The notes under the pieces were generated by a model. The model was not told where the DNA came from. It did no database searches and saw only the letters and a program-made list of their open reading frames with translations. The position numbers and the translations under genes are program-made. 64,000 nucleotides of DNA from Gammaproteobacteria bacterium (GTDB lineage Bacteria; Pseudomonadota; Gammaproteobacteria; DSM-16500): the NCBI GenBank assembly GCA_019634835.1, contig JAHCAO010000007.1, forward strand, positions 1 to 64,000, given 5' to 3'. The first letter of the stretch is position 1. Each line of letters opens with the position of its first letter. Below are positions 17,327-26,898 of the stretch, one piece after another.

Positions 17327-18190
17327 ATGAAAGGCATCATTTTAGCTGGTGGGTTAGGTACACGTTTGTATCCTTCTACACGGTCAATTAGCAAACAATT
17401 ATTGCCCGTTTATGATAAGCCCATGATTTATTACCCGCTTTGCACTCTTATGCAAGCTGGCATCCAGGATATTCTTATTATTACAACACCACACGAATTA
17501 TCTATGTTCCAACAGCTTTTGGGCAATGGCACGCAATGGGGAATTTCTCTTTCTTACGCCAGCCAAGCTCGTCCCGATGGAATTGCACAAGCTTTTATCA
17601 TCGGCGAAAAATTCATTGGCCACCACTCTGTTTGCCTGATTTTAGGTGATAATATTTTATATGGAGAAGGTTTATCCGAAAAATTGCAATCCGCTGCTAA
17701 TCAACCTTCAGGCGCAACTATTTTTGGTTATTATGTCTCTGATCCAGAGCGCTATGGAGTCATCATATTTGATAAAAATGATCGCCCCATTGATATTATT
17801 GAGAAACCCCAAGTACCCGCCTCTCATTATGCTGTCATCGGCTTATACTTTTATGATCATGATGTCATCGACATTGCTAAGCAATTGCAAGCATCTCCTC
17901 GCGGCGAATTAGAAATCACCGATATCAACAAACATTATTTATTAAATAAAAATTTATGTGTAGAAAAACTGGGGCGTGGAACCGCATGGCTAGATACAGG
18001 CACACATAAATCGCTGTTGGATGCCGCCAATTTCATTTATGTCCTTGAGCAACGTCAAGGGTTAAAAATTGGCAGTCCAGAAGAAGTTGCCTGGCGCATG
18101 GGCCTGATTACGAATAAGCAGCTTGAGCTGCTTGCTACTACCCAAATTAAAAGCGGCTATGGCGAATATTTGTTAGAATTAATCGCATAA
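17327..18190 (+). CDS. rfbA: Glucose-1-phosphate thymidylyltransferase
   Basis: RmlA/RfbA, 287 residues, the usual length. It joins glucose-1-phosphate and dTTP to form dTDP-glucose, the first step of dTDP-L-rhamnose synthesis. The N-terminal [20 protein letters not shown] is the nucleotide-binding signature; [16 protein letters not shown] and ILGDNI (metal-binding D) follow, and EKP appears in the substrate loop. I choose ATG 17327 because GGAGGT lies six bases before it; the in-frame GTG at 17306 has no ribosome site. First gene of the rfbACDB operon, 11 bp before rfbC. Confidence 0.97.
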   Translation: MKGIILAGGLGTRLYPSTRSISKQLLPVYDKPMIYYPLCTLMQAGIQDILIITTPHELSMFQQLLGNGTQWGISLSYASQARPDGIAQAFIIGEKFIGHHSVCLILGDNILYGEGLSEKLQSAANQPSGATIFGYYVSDPERYGVIIFDKNDRPIDIIEKPQVPASHYAVIGLYFYDHDVIDIAKQLQASPRGELEITDINKHYLLNKNLCVEKLGRGTAWLDTGTHKSLLDAANFIYVLEQRQGLKIGSPEEVAWRMGLITNKQLELLATTQIKSGYGEYLLELIA

Positions 18191-18201
18191 AAGAGAGTAC
18201 T

Positions 18202-18747
18202 ATGAAAGTTATTGAGGGGCCGCTATCTGGATTATTAATCATTGAACCGTCTACGTTTACTGATAACCGTGGTTATTTTTACGAAGCCTTTCAAGAAAAC
18301 CGTTATCAAGAATATGGCATACCTCATTTTGTCCAAGATAATGTTTCGCGTTCTAAGCGTCATGTTTTACGTGGACTACATTATCAATTACCGCATGCAC
18401 AAGGAAAATTAGTCTTTGTTACCCGTGGCAGTGTATGGGACGTGGTAGTGGATATCCGTACACAATCCTCTACTTTTGGTCAATGGTTTGGCATTCATTT
18501 AAATGAAGAAAACCACGCACAACTTTATGTCCCGCCTGGTTTTGCTCATGGATTTTGTGTTTTATCCGATGAGGTAGATTTTTATTATAAATGCACAGGT
18601 TATTATTTTCCTGGTACAGAACATGGTATTGCTTGGAACGATATAGATTTAAATATTCCATGGCCTATTGATCACCCTATTTTATCTCCCAAAGACAGTA
18701 CCTACCCTTTACTACGCGAACTCACTCATGAAAAATTATTCACCTAA
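18202..18747 (+). CDS. rfbC: dTDP-4-dehydrorhamnose 3,5-epimerase
   Basis: RmlC/RfbC, 181 residues, a cupin that epimerises dTDP-4-keto-6-deoxyglucose at C3 and C5. Seen: the RGLHYQ motif with the catalytic His, the DVVVDIR strand, FGQWFGIHLNEENHAQLYVPPGFAHGF and the Y-K-C-T-G-Y-Y substrate loop. All family residues that I can check are present. Its stop lies inside rfbD, overlapping by 20 bp. Confidence 0.97.
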   Translation: MKVIEGPLSGLLIIEPSTFTDNRGYFYEAFQENRYQEYGIPHFVQDNVSRSKRHVLRGLHYQLPHAQGKLVFVTRGSVWDVVVDIRTQSSTFGQWFGIHLNEENHAQLYVPPGFAHGFCVLSDEVDFYYKCTGYYFPGTEHGIAWNDIDLNIPWPIDHPILSPKDSTYPLLRELTHEKLFT

Positions 18748-19606
18748 AATCCTGCTCACAGGAGGAAACGGCCAACTGGGTCTTGCGCTTAGCCATCACC
18801 ATTTAGCTAAAGAGTTTCACGTGATTTCCTGCACAAAGGAAAATTTAGATATCACAAAGCCTGAATCAATTAAAAATGCCATCACATCGTTTGCACCTGA
18901 TATAGTAATTAATACAGCCGCCTACACAGCCGTAGATCAAGCAGAAAAAGAACCAGAACACGTTATGTTAGTCAATCATATCGGTGCACATCATCTTGCT
19001 GTTGCATGCAACCAGTATCGTGTTCCTCTCATCCACATTTCAACAGATTATATTTTTGATGGCAAAAAAACGCAGCCCTATCTCGAAGATGATATACCAA
19101 GTCCAATCAATCTATATGGCAAAAGCAAATGGCTGGGCGAGCAAGCAGTACGTGAACAATGCAAACAACATATTATTCTACGTGTCAGTGGTATCTTCAG
19201 TGAACATGGAAAAAATTTTCTGAAAACCATTTTAAGATTAATTGAAGAAAAAAATGAATTGCGTGTTATTGCGGAACAAATCACTTGTCCAACCTATGCA
19301 GGACACATCGCCAATCTGATTTACTCTATCGCTAAACAACCTTTACAATGGGGAACTTACCACTATTGCGATAGAGATCCTGTATCATGGCATCAATTTG
19401 CTATGGCCATTTTTAATGAGGCAAAAAAATATCAGGTTTTACAAGCCTCAAGCATTAAAGCAGTGACAGTAACTGAATATCCCACACTTGCCACTCGTCC
19501 TATGTTCTCAACATTAAATTGTGAGAAAATTGAAAATGCTTATGGTATCAAACAAGCCACCTGGATAGAGGCGATGAAAAATATCATTGAAGACTACTAT
19601 AGATAG
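18728..19606 (+). CDS. rfbD: dTDP-4-dehydrorhamnose reductase
   Basis: RmlD/RfbD, 292 residues, which reduces dTDP-4-keto-L-rhamnose to dTDP-L-rhamnose with NAD(P)H. Short-chain reductase fold: GGNGQLG nucleotide-binding motif near residue 11, STDYIFDG, and the YGKSKWLGE catalytic YxxxK. The start is the ATG at 18728 (MKNYSPKILLTGG), inside the end of rfbC, which suggests translational coupling; a longer in-frame extension from 18668 would only shadow rfbC. Confidence 0.95.
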   Translation: MKNYSPKILLTGGNGQLGLALSHHHLAKEFHVISCTKENLDITKPESIKNAITSFAPDIVINTAAYTAVDQAEKEPEHVMLVNHIGAHHLAVACNQYRVPLIHISTDYIFDGKKTQPYLEDDIPSPINLYGKSKWLGEQAVREQCKQHIILRVSGIFSEHGKNFLKTILRLIEEKNELRVIAEQITCPTYAGHIANLIYSIAKQPLQWGTYHYCDRDPVSWHQFAMAIFNEAKKYQVLQASSIKAVTVTEYPTLATRPMFSTLNCEKIENAYGIKQATWIEAMKNIIEDYYR

Positions 19607-19616
19607 GAAAATACCG

Positions 19617-20624
19617 ATGAGTACTTATCAACCACGTTCTATGTTAGTCACTGGCGGAGCTGGTTTTATTGGGGCAAATTTTATACGTCATATCCTCGAG
19701 CAAGAGCAAAATGTCCACATTATTAATTTAGATAAATTAACTTACGCAGGCTCTCTCAGTTATTTACAACATTTACCATATCCTAATCGCTATCATTTTA
19801 TTCGTGGTGACATTACCGATGCTCAATTAGTCCGTCATGTCTTACAACATCATCATATCGATACTATCGTACACTTCGCAGCAGAAAGTCATGTTGACCG
19901 ATCTATTCGCGGGCCAGCTGCATTTGTTGAAACGAATGTATTAGGCACCTTTGTTTTACTGGAAGCAGCGCGCCATCACTGGTTTGAAGTGGAAGAATGT
20001 GAACCTACGCACTGCCGTTTTCATCATATCTCTACCGACGAAGTATATGGATCCTTAAGAGATAACGACCCTCGTTTCACAGAAAACACTGCCTATGATC
20101 CTCGCTCTCCTTATTCAGCGACAAAAGCTAGCTCGGATCACCTAGTCAATGCTTATTATCATACATATGGATTACCCATCACGATGTCAAATTGTTCGAA
20201 TAATTACGGGCCTTATCAACACGCAGAAAAATTTGTTCCCACTATCATTCATTCTTGTCTTAACTGGCAATCAATCCCCATTTATGGAAATGGCAAAAAT
20301 ATACGTGACTGGTTATATGTACAAGATCATTGTGAAGGCATCATAAAAATCATTCAACAAGCAGCGCCAGGCGAACGTTATAACTTAGGGGGAAATAATG
20401 AATGGGAAAATATTCAATTAGCGCACTATATTTGTGAGCAAATGGACAAGCTTCGGCCAAGGAACGAGTCTTATGCGTCTCTGTTAGAATTTGTGGCTGA
20501 TAGACCAGGTCACGATTTTCGCTATGCCATCGATACCACAAAAATTAAAATGGAATTAAATTGGGAACCACGCGAAACCCTCGAATCTGGGATAAAAAAA
20601 ACAATAGCGTTTTACTTTGAATAA
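19617..20624 (+). CDS. rfbB: dTDP-glucose 4,6-dehydratase
   Basis: RmlB/RfbB, 335 residues, which converts dTDP-glucose to dTDP-4-keto-6-deoxyglucose with tightly bound NAD. Seen: TGGAGFIGANF nucleotide site, HFAAESHVDRSI, STDEVYGS and the catalytic YSATKAS (YxxxK). The start ATG 19617 follows AGGAAA by seven bases; an upstream in-frame ATG at 19587 lies within rfbD and adds residues absent from the family. Last gene of the operon. The order A-C-D-B is less usual than the enterobacterial B-D-A-C. Confidence 0.97.
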   Translation: MSTYQPRSMLVTGGAGFIGANFIRHILEQEQNVHIINLDKLTYAGSLSYLQHLPYPNRYHFIRGDITDAQLVRHVLQHHHIDTIVHFAAESHVDRSIRGPAAFVETNVLGTFVLLEAARHHWFEVEECEPTHCRFHHISTDEVYGSLRDNDPRFTENTAYDPRSPYSATKASSDHLVNAYYHTYGLPITMSNCSNNYGPYQHAEKFVPTIIHSCLNWQSIPIYGNGKNIRDWLYVQDHCEGIIKIIQQAAPGERYNLGGNNEWENIQLAHYICEQMDKLRPRNESYASLLEFVADRPGHDFRYAIDTTKIKMELNWEPRETLESGIKKTIAFYFE

Positions 20625-20689
20625 CTAAGGTATATCTCACTGGATCATAAACTTCAATCAAGTATAGCCATGCTTCCATCGAACAAAGC

Positions 20690-23600
20690 CTACTTACCTT
20701 TTTGGCCCTGATTTACCTCATTCTTAACTACTAAATTATTTACCATTTTTCCCTCAGAGTTAACTTGCGTTTGAGGGGTAAATAATTTTACTTGATCAAC
20801 TAACTTTTCTTTTCTTGAACGCCATGCAGTTGGAACATGAATTCCAAAATGAGAAAGAAATTTCCCCACAGCTTTTAAAAATCTCACTCCGAGCTCGTCA
20901 CTCTGCTTTGTAAGTATTGGCTTAACTTCGTTAAATTTATCTACAAAATTATAAATTTTCTGCTTGTCTTCCTTACTATCTATGTCAACCTCCGGTCTTG
21001 GCAAATGCGATTCCAATTCATTCATGGCGTGGTATTTTTCAATGTCATATCGAATAGATTGTGGAATATTTCCATCCACTTTTATCTTCTCTAAATATTG
21101 ACCTGATAAGAAATTAACATCAATTTCAGGTTGATCCACAACAGCCATCGTGTCATCTGTGTACTGAGGTAAACTATATACCTTAAAATTATCTGGATTT
21201 TCTTTAATATAATCGTTAATTTTATCTTCCAAATATATTTTATATGATTTAAATTCTTCCACAAGAAGCATTTTGTCATTAACAGACAAATGCTGAGATT
21301 CTTGTTTAATTTTTTCAATATAAGATTCACCATTGGCCTTCTCTATTTTTTTATTAATTAATTCATTAAATTTTTCATAGCTTTCTTCAATGTTATTTTT
21401 GTCAGTTTCAATGCAATTCTTTTCATCCTTACTTAATTCTCTATTTTCACTCAGATCAATACCAAGCTCTATCTCCCTTCGCTTAGAAACAACTGCATTG
21501 TATAAGGTAGTTAATTCATATTGAGTACTTTGATCTGCTGCTGCAGCCTCTATAATAAGACTAATTGTAGAAATCATGCCCTTACTTAATGAACCTTTAA
21601 CGACTGGTATGTTCCACATGATGAAATCAACCAAAACATCCGATGTGGTTTCCTTGTCCTTTAATAACTGTAAACATAAATTAAAAAATCCCTCCAATTT
21701 CAAAATGACTTCACGCACTTTTTTAGGATAAGGACTAATTTTCTCTCCATGACTAATCATAGTTTTCCGCACTTTCATCTCAGCTAAATCCTCTATAGAA
21801 ATATTATAGATGCTGGTTAAAAGGTTATTAATGCTATTTTGAGCAGAATAATTTATTTTGTTCACATTTCTTAAATATCGAATATCACTTTCAAGTCGAT
21901 TTTTATATTCTCTAATCTTACGATCAAGCGTCTCAATTGATTCAAAAAATATTTTAGTTGGTTCTACTTTTACATTTTTACCTTTACTACTATTGATCTC
22001 ATTAATCACCTGAGTCATTGGAGTAGTAATCTTATTTCTTTCCAATAAAAGTAAAAAATCTTCAAGATTCTGCTGATGTTCTACAATTTCACTCAAAAGA
22101 CCTTCAATAGGTTTATCGCTATTATCTTTCATTTCATTTTTTTTCTTAATCATTTTCATCTTATTAGTAAAAAATAATTCATAATTATCCATCACATTTT
22201 TTAACCACGTTAATCTCGCGTTATATCCTTCTCTTACTTGGCTAATAACAGATTGCTTTTGACCTACAATTTGCTTAACCTCTTCTTCTAATACTTCATT
22301 TTCTTTTACTTCTTCTGATAGTTTATTAAATTTATTATTTAATTCACCAACAGCAGCATGATACTGATTTATATTTTTAATTATTGAAATATCAATCTCT
22401 GAAGAAGATCCCATTGACTCAAAATAAGCCCATTGTTCTTTTTCTTCAATGAATTCTTTTTTCTTATCATTAATTTTCTTTTTAAAATCAATAAGCATAG
22501 CCTTATTCTGAGCTAAAATATTTTCTACTTCTTGATAAATTTTTTTTCTATAATCTATATCATGAATCGCTGGTGAAAAATCGATTTCTTTAATTTTATT
22601 AAGATTATCTACTAATTTATTCCTTATTTTTTTTGAATTTTCCTCTATTTCATTTATTTCATTCAATATCCTATTTAACTTAATTGAGTTATCATTGATT
22701 ATTTTCAAAGCATCCTCATTGACCTTTTTAATATTACTGGTCAAATTCTTATAAATTTTTTCCAAATTACTTTGAATAAAAGGAGATTCTATTTTGTTTT
22801 GTTCTAAATGAACTGATAAGCGTTTTTGATGAATTCTCAATTCACGTTTCAGCCTCTTTAAATCATCTATTTTTTTTACTATTTGATTTAGTGTTGTTAA
22901 TTCCATGTTTGACGATGGATTTAAAATTTCATGGTTTATTTTTTCCCAATGTTCTCTTATTAACTTGATATATGAATCTTCATCATTCTTCGTCATTGAC
23001 TCCACGGAAGCTACGTTATAATTTTTGCTAACAACCGCCTTTTCCAATTCCTCTTGTTTTGCGATAATCGCACTGATAAATGGTACTAAATGACTATACA
23101 GATTTAATGCTACAGTAGGAATTAGGTTCATTTCCACTAATTGATTTTTGGTAAATAAATTAAAAAATGTGTCAACAGAATCATATTCAGCCAATCTGAT
23201 ATCAGATAGGGTAAAAGCCTCCGTCATCTTATCTAGGTTTCTGCTGACATCTTCGCCTAATAAATCAATACTATTAGGTAGTATATTTTTTATTAAGCTC
23301 AGTGCAGCCTCAGCATCTGCTTCTACTTTTAATTGAGAATCAAGAAAATATAAATCAGATTTTAATTGGAAACTATCAAGCAGAATATCTCTAATTTCAT
23401 TAGGCAATCCATCTGTTAAATCTTTTAATATTTCTAGTGTCATTCCCTTAAATAATTTAGAATCAGTATGTCCATATTTCATTGCAGCAAGTAGATGATC
23501 TGATACTTCATTTCGATTTTTAATGCCTTGCTCAAAAGGTAATTTTTCTAAATCAGAGGTTAAATTCTTACGATGCTTTTTTTGCACTTCTTCTTCTTTG

Positions 23601-24460
23601 TTATCTGAAGATACCTGATATATTTTTTCTAAATCTAATTTCCGCTCTTCCCATTTTCCATTGCAGCACCCATATATACTATATTTATCTTCCCGACGAA
23701 TTAATATTGGAATATTTTCTTTTTTTGCTTTCTCTACCAATTTCCTCTCTAATCCTTGGTCTTTACCAACAGAAACAAGATAAAGATCCGTCAAATCAGG
23801 ATATTTTTCTGCCCATTTACGCATATTTTTTTTGACATGTTCTTTCATCTTTTTATAGTCATCTTCATTCAATTTTTTCACTTTTTCCAACATTTCTTTT
23901 ACTTTCTTCAACACTGGCTGAATTGCTTCCCCTCGATAAAAATAATCTTCTAATGCTTGTGAAAACCTAGAGGCGCACTCTAAACTGACGAATTGATACC
24001 TGCCATCGCTGGTTAATTTATACGTGATTCTCAATGAGTTAATTTCTTGGTCATCGCCACTTTTTTGTTCGCCTTGAAGTTCATTAATTTCTGTATTGAG
24101 ATTATCGTCAAGAGTCATTTCATAGAATATTTCATATTTATCTTTTTCATTCTTCTTGATATAAAATAAACCTGATATCTTTTTAGAATCAATAGGATTG
24201 ATTTTCTGATCTGGATAGCATTCCTTGAGCGCATTAACAAAAAAGTTAACGTTTTTTGGTCTGTTCTCAAGGTAGTCAGAGATACGTAAGGCAAACTCTT
24301 CAAGCTTAGAATCATTTTGCGCTAGATCAATATCAATAACACACTTTCCTTCACCATTAAAATTCTTAATGGTCGTAGTATCTTCTAATTCCTTTATCTT
24401 ATAAAGATTTAAGTCTTCCCTTTTAAAAACAGTTTGACCACTTTCTTTACGATTATTCAC
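20690..24460 (-). CDS. Giant coiled-coil orphan of 1256 residues, effector candidate
   Basis: Unrecognised, 1256 residues. The start is a GTG behind AGGAGAGG. Residues 1-300 look globular and include DLYLVSVGKDQGLERKLVEK, then NIPILIRREDKYSIYGCCNG and KWEERKLDLEKIY. From about residue 450 to 1050 the chain is long charged helices with strong coiled-coil character (Lys/Glu/Asn-rich). The C-terminal 100 residues contain GVRFLKAVGKFLSHFGIHVP followed by AWRSRKEKL, a conserved-looking amphipathic/basic segment that might bind membranes. No signal peptide or clear membrane helix. It is a single-gene unit between the rhamnose operon and a 254-bp inverted-repeat element. Size, composition and isolation fit a translocated effector; nothing identifies an activity. 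Confidence 0.72.
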   Translation of the reverse strand: MNNRKESGQTVFKREDLNLYKIKELEDTTTIKNFNGEGKCVIDIDLAQNDSKLEEFALRISDYLENRPKNVNFFVNALKECYPDQKINPIDSKKISGLFYIKKNEKDKYEIFYEMTLDDNLNTEINELQGEQKSGDDQEINSLRITYKLTSDGRYQFVSLECASRFSQALEDYFYRGEAIQPVLKKVKEMLEKVKKLNEDDYKKMKEHVKKNMRKWAEKYPDLTDLYLVSVGKDQGLERKLVEKAKKENIPILIRREDKYSIYGCCNGKWEERKLDLEKIYQVSSDNKEEEVQKKHRKNLTSDLEKLPFEQGIKNRNEVSDHLLAAMKYGHTDSKLFKGMTLEILKDLTDGLPNEIRDILLDSFQLKSDLYFLDSQLKVEADAEAALSLIKNILPNSIDLLGEDVSRNLDKMTEAFTLSDIRLAEYDSVDTFFNLFTKNQLVEMNLIPTVALNLYSHLVPFISAIIAKQEELEKAVVSKNYNVASVESMTKNDEDSYIKLIREHWEKINHEILNPSSNMELTTLNQIVKKIDDLKRLKRELRIHQKRLSVHLEQNKIESPFIQSNLEKIYKNLTSNIKKVNEDALKIINDNSIKLNRILNEINEIEENSKKIRNKLVDNLNKIKEIDFSPAIHDIDYRKKIYQEVENILAQNKAMLIDFKKKINDKKKEFIEEKEQWAYFESMGSSSEIDISIIKNINQYHAAVGELNNKFNKLSEEVKENEVLEEEVKQIVGQKQSVISQVREGYNARLTWLKNVMDNYELFFTNKMKMIKKKNEMKDNSDKPIEGLLSEIVEHQQNLEDFLLLLERNKITTPMTQVINEINSSKGKNVKVEPTKIFFESIETLDRKIREYKNRLESDIRYLRNVNKINYSAQNSINNLLTSIYNISIEDLAEMKVRKTMISHGEKISPYPKKVREVILKLEGFFNLCLQLLKDKETTSDVLVDFIMWNIPVVKGSLSKGMISTISLIIEAAAADQSTQYELTTLYNAVVSKRREIELGIDLSENRELSKDEKNCIETDKNNIEESYEKFNELINKKIEKANGESYIEKIKQESQHLSVNDKMLLVEEFKSYKIYLEDKINDYIKENPDNFKVYSLPQYTDDTMAVVDQPEIDVNFLSGQYLEKIKVDGNIPQSIRYDIEKYHAMNELESHLPRPEVDIDSKEDKQKIYNFVDKFNEVKPILTKQSDELGVRFLKAVGKFLSHFGIHVPTAWRSRKEKLVDQVKLFTPQTQVNSEGKMVNNLVVKNEVNQGQKGK

Positions 24461-24679
24461 GCCACCTCTCCTATCTTTTTATATTTAATTTTATATAAGT
24501 CAATATCTTAATCGGATATCGATTTATATTTTTTCTTTGTTAACAAATTAAGTATAGTGCTTATTAGTAGTATTTTCTTAGATCACTAGTACATTAGATC
24601 ACTAGTACATTAGTGTCGTAACTCGTTGAAACTGTCCCCCTACTAACTCATTAGATTTCTCTTTTCAAACTGTATCTTC
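24461..24679. other. Upstream region with a 16-bp tandem duplication
   Basis: This AT-rich stretch should carry the promoter of the 1256-residue gene. At 24580-24611 the 16-mer AGATCACTAGTACATT occurs twice in direct tandem, followed by a partial third unit. I looked for PmrA-type tandem TTAAT boxes and found only loose matches. Confidence 0.5.
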
Positions 24680-24933
24680 GTAAACGTTGATTAACCTGTT
24701 GAAAAATTAAAATTAGCGTCGTCTTCTTACAGCGGCCACCAATTGGATTCGAAAGGATCACTGCTATTTCGTGGCCGCAGACAAGGGGATCCAGTTACGG
24801 ACTAGGTTGAGCCGCCTGGATACCGTGGACAAACCGGCGTTATTGCAGTGGGTAAACCTACGGCGAAACAGTCAGTAGCTCCACAGGGGACGACGCTAAT
24901 TTTAATTTTTCAACGGGTTAATCAAATGTTTAC
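24680..24933. repeat. 254-bp inverted-repeat element (family B), MITE-like
   Basis: Nearly matching ~44-bp terminal inverted repeats: left 24680-24723 (starting GTAAACGTTGATTAACC) and right 24889-24933, differing by a few bases. The inside is GC-richer than its surroundings and has its own hairpin (GCGGCCAC 24732-24739 with GTGGCCGC 24771-24778). Part of the inside (24806-24856) is the reverse complement of repeats at 29779-29828 and 35310-35364. No open frame of useful length. It looks like a non-autonomous mobile element. A copy of one end may remain at 48163-48192. Confidence 0.7.
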
Positions 24934-24979
24934 ATTAAATACGATAAATGGGATCTTTCAACAAACCTGGTCATTTTTA

Positions 24980-25881
24980 TTACCTATGAACCTTTTGATT
25001 AAATTGAAGATGTTCTTTTAAAAAATTAACAAAGCATTTAATCTTTATTGGAATACTCATATTGCTAGAATAAATAGCATAAAAAGGCATATCTACTTTT
25101 ATATTTTCAGAAAATAATACAATAAATTTTTTTTCAGATATTTCTTTCGCTATAATATATTCTGGCAATCGTACAATTCCTTGATGCTTTAACAAAGCAT
25201 TTTTGATAATGGAGCTATTTGCAGAAATCAAATTCCCTTGAACTGTAACAACATTCATGGCATTTTTTATTTGGAAAGGCCAACGGTTTTGCGAAGGATC
25301 AGATGAGTAAGTTAAACAATTATGTTGTAAAAGATCATCCGGATTTTTTGGCATCACATGTTTCTTTAGGTAATGTGGAGTTGCACAAATCACAAAATTA
25401 AATGTTGTAATCAAACGTGCAATATAATTATCACTGGGTGCATGAGTCATTCTTAACGCGATATCTATACGGTATTGTAATAAATTTTTAACTGTAGAAG
25501 ATGAATCTATCGTTAGAAAAATTTTTGTATATTGCTTTTGAAATTTAGGTAATAGCTCCGCTAAAAATGTTTCACACATAGAGGGTGGGCGGAAATTGCC
25601 AAGTGTCCAGAAGGTTCAACTTGTGATTCTTTTAACAAAGACATTGCAAGTTTTCTTTTATTCATTATTTTTATACAGGAGTCTAAAAATAACATTCCCT
25701 CTTCAGTCAGACTAAGATGGCATGTAGTGCGGTATAGTAGTTTAGCACCTAGCTTTTTTTCTAAAGCTGTAATTTGCGTACTGACATATCCTTTTGATAC
25801 CCCTATTTCTAACGCGGCTCGCGAAAAATTTTTCCAAGTAGCTACAAAATAGAAAAGCTCCATTTGATTTAGTATTGACAT
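24980..25881 (-). pseudogene. Frameshifted LysR-family regulator gene
   Basis: Two overlapping frames give one LysR protein. The first (25881-25561) carries the N-terminal helix-turn-helix (MELFYFVATWKNFSRAALEI, VSTQITALEKKLG) and runs to GHLAISAHPL. The second (from about 25579 to 24980) continues with MCETFLAELLPKFQKQY and the substrate-binding domain to the end. Joined, they give about 300 residues, the normal length. The break is a one-base indel in the run around 25575-25585, where the family expects ..ISAPxSxxxxxLxPLLPxF. It is divergent from the broken dipeptidase gene, so regulator and target seem to have decayed together. A sequencing error could mimic this. Confidence 0.75.
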
Positions 25882-25962
25882 AATTATTCTCTATAAAAAA
25901 CAATGTATTTATCTATATCTAAATTATCACACTATAAAAAATAATATATAGTTTACACATAA

Positions 25963-26500
25963 ATGACTCATATCGAGGCAAAACGTATAAACTCCTTACA
26001 GAAAAAAATTAAAAACATTAAAAATCAGTCTGTTATAGTAGATATGGTGTTGGGTTTTGAACCAGAAATTGAAGTACCACATAAATGGAGCTTATTAAAT
26101 CGCTACATGCAGTCTGGCTTTAATTACCTGGACCTCGCTATTGCAGGCGAGTTTACTAATCTAGAAACAACGATACGGTATATGGCACATCATCGTGCCA
26201 AGATTCAAAATGAACCTAGCAAATATCTCATTGTTGATAAAGCAGAAGATATTCTTGCAGCAAAACAACAAAATAAACTTGCTATAGGATTTTGGTTGCA
26301 AGGTTTCAATCCTCTCGCCAATGATATTAATATGGTTGAGACTTATTATCAATTAGGAATACGATCAATTCTACTGAGTTATAACACTCGTAATGCAATA
26401 GGTGATGATATCATTGAAAAAATCGACGGTGGTTTAAGTAAATTAGGAATCAAAATAATAGAAGAAATGAATCGCATTGGAATGTTGACAGACTTATTCA
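25963..26500 (+). pseudogene. 3'-truncated membrane dipeptidase (peptidase M19) gene
   Basis: The first ~177 residues match the M19 (renal dipeptidase-like) family: YLIVDKAEDILAAKQQNKLAIGFWLQG, YYQLGIRSILLSYNTRNAIG and GLSKLGIKIIEEMNRIGMLTDL. The family next expects DxSH and the rest of a metal-binding TIM barrel, but similarity stops at about 26493, where the frame runs into the 3' end of mutT on the other strand. About half the protein is gone, including most zinc ligands, and the open frame to 26688 is only read-through. It is divergent from a frameshifted lysR. Confidence 0.72.
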
Positions 26501-26890
26501 CTAACACATCTGACGAATCTTATCTACAATCGACCAATTGCCTTCCAGTAACGGCAGCTCTAGCATTTCTGGCCATGTTACCCAGCGCAATATTTGATTT
26601 TCTTTGCTATGTGCCTCTCCAGAAAATTGTGTTACTTGCCATATTTCAAGTTGGACAATTTTATCCGGATATGAGTACCGATGATTAAATAAATGCTGCG
26701 AAGAAATGACTTCAATACCTAACTCTTCATCCAATTCACGGCTTAATGCATTTCTGCCACATTCATTTTCTTCCACCTTTCCGCCAGGAAATTCCCAAAA
26801 ACCACTATAAGGCTTACCCTCTGGACGTTGGCCAACCAACACTTTACTCTCTCTTTTTATAATGCCTACCACAGCGTAAACAAAAATCAC
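26501..26890 (-). CDS. mutT: 8-oxo-dGTP diphosphatase MutT (Nudix hydrolase)
   Basis: MutT, 129 residues. The Nudix box GX5EX7REUXEEXGU is complete at residues 37-59 (GKVEENE ... RELDEELGI). The N-terminus VVGIIKRESKVLVGQRPEGK and the WEFPGG motif are typical of MutT proper, which removes 8-oxo-dGTP and prevents A-T to C-G mutations. It starts 8 bp after the secA stop, the usual secA-mutT order in gammaproteobacteria, and is probably co-transcribed with it. Its 3' end abuts the truncated dipeptidase gene. Confidence 0.93.
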   Translation of the reverse strand: MIFVYAVVGIIKRESKVLVGQRPEGKPYSGFWEFPGGKVEENECGRNALSRELDEELGIEVISSQHLFNHRYSYPDKIVQLEIWQVTQFSGEAHSKENQILRWVTWPEMLELPLLEGNWSIVDKIRQMC

Positions 26891-26898
26891 AATTTACC

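Noticed and set aside
18813..18828. parS site for ParB
   Set aside because: Only 11 of 16 positions match and it lies inside rfbD. Similar half matches occur near 44201 and 58281, so it is no better than background.
24461..24580. PmrA-binding tandem repeats upstream of an effector candidate
   Set aside because: TTAA-containing stretches are present but not in the TTAAT-N-TTAAT arrangement with the expected 11-bp period; likely just AT-rich DNA.
26501..26688. C-terminal continuation of the dipeptidase frame to 26688
   Set aside because: These residues are translated from the antisense strand of mutT and do not resemble M19 peptidases.
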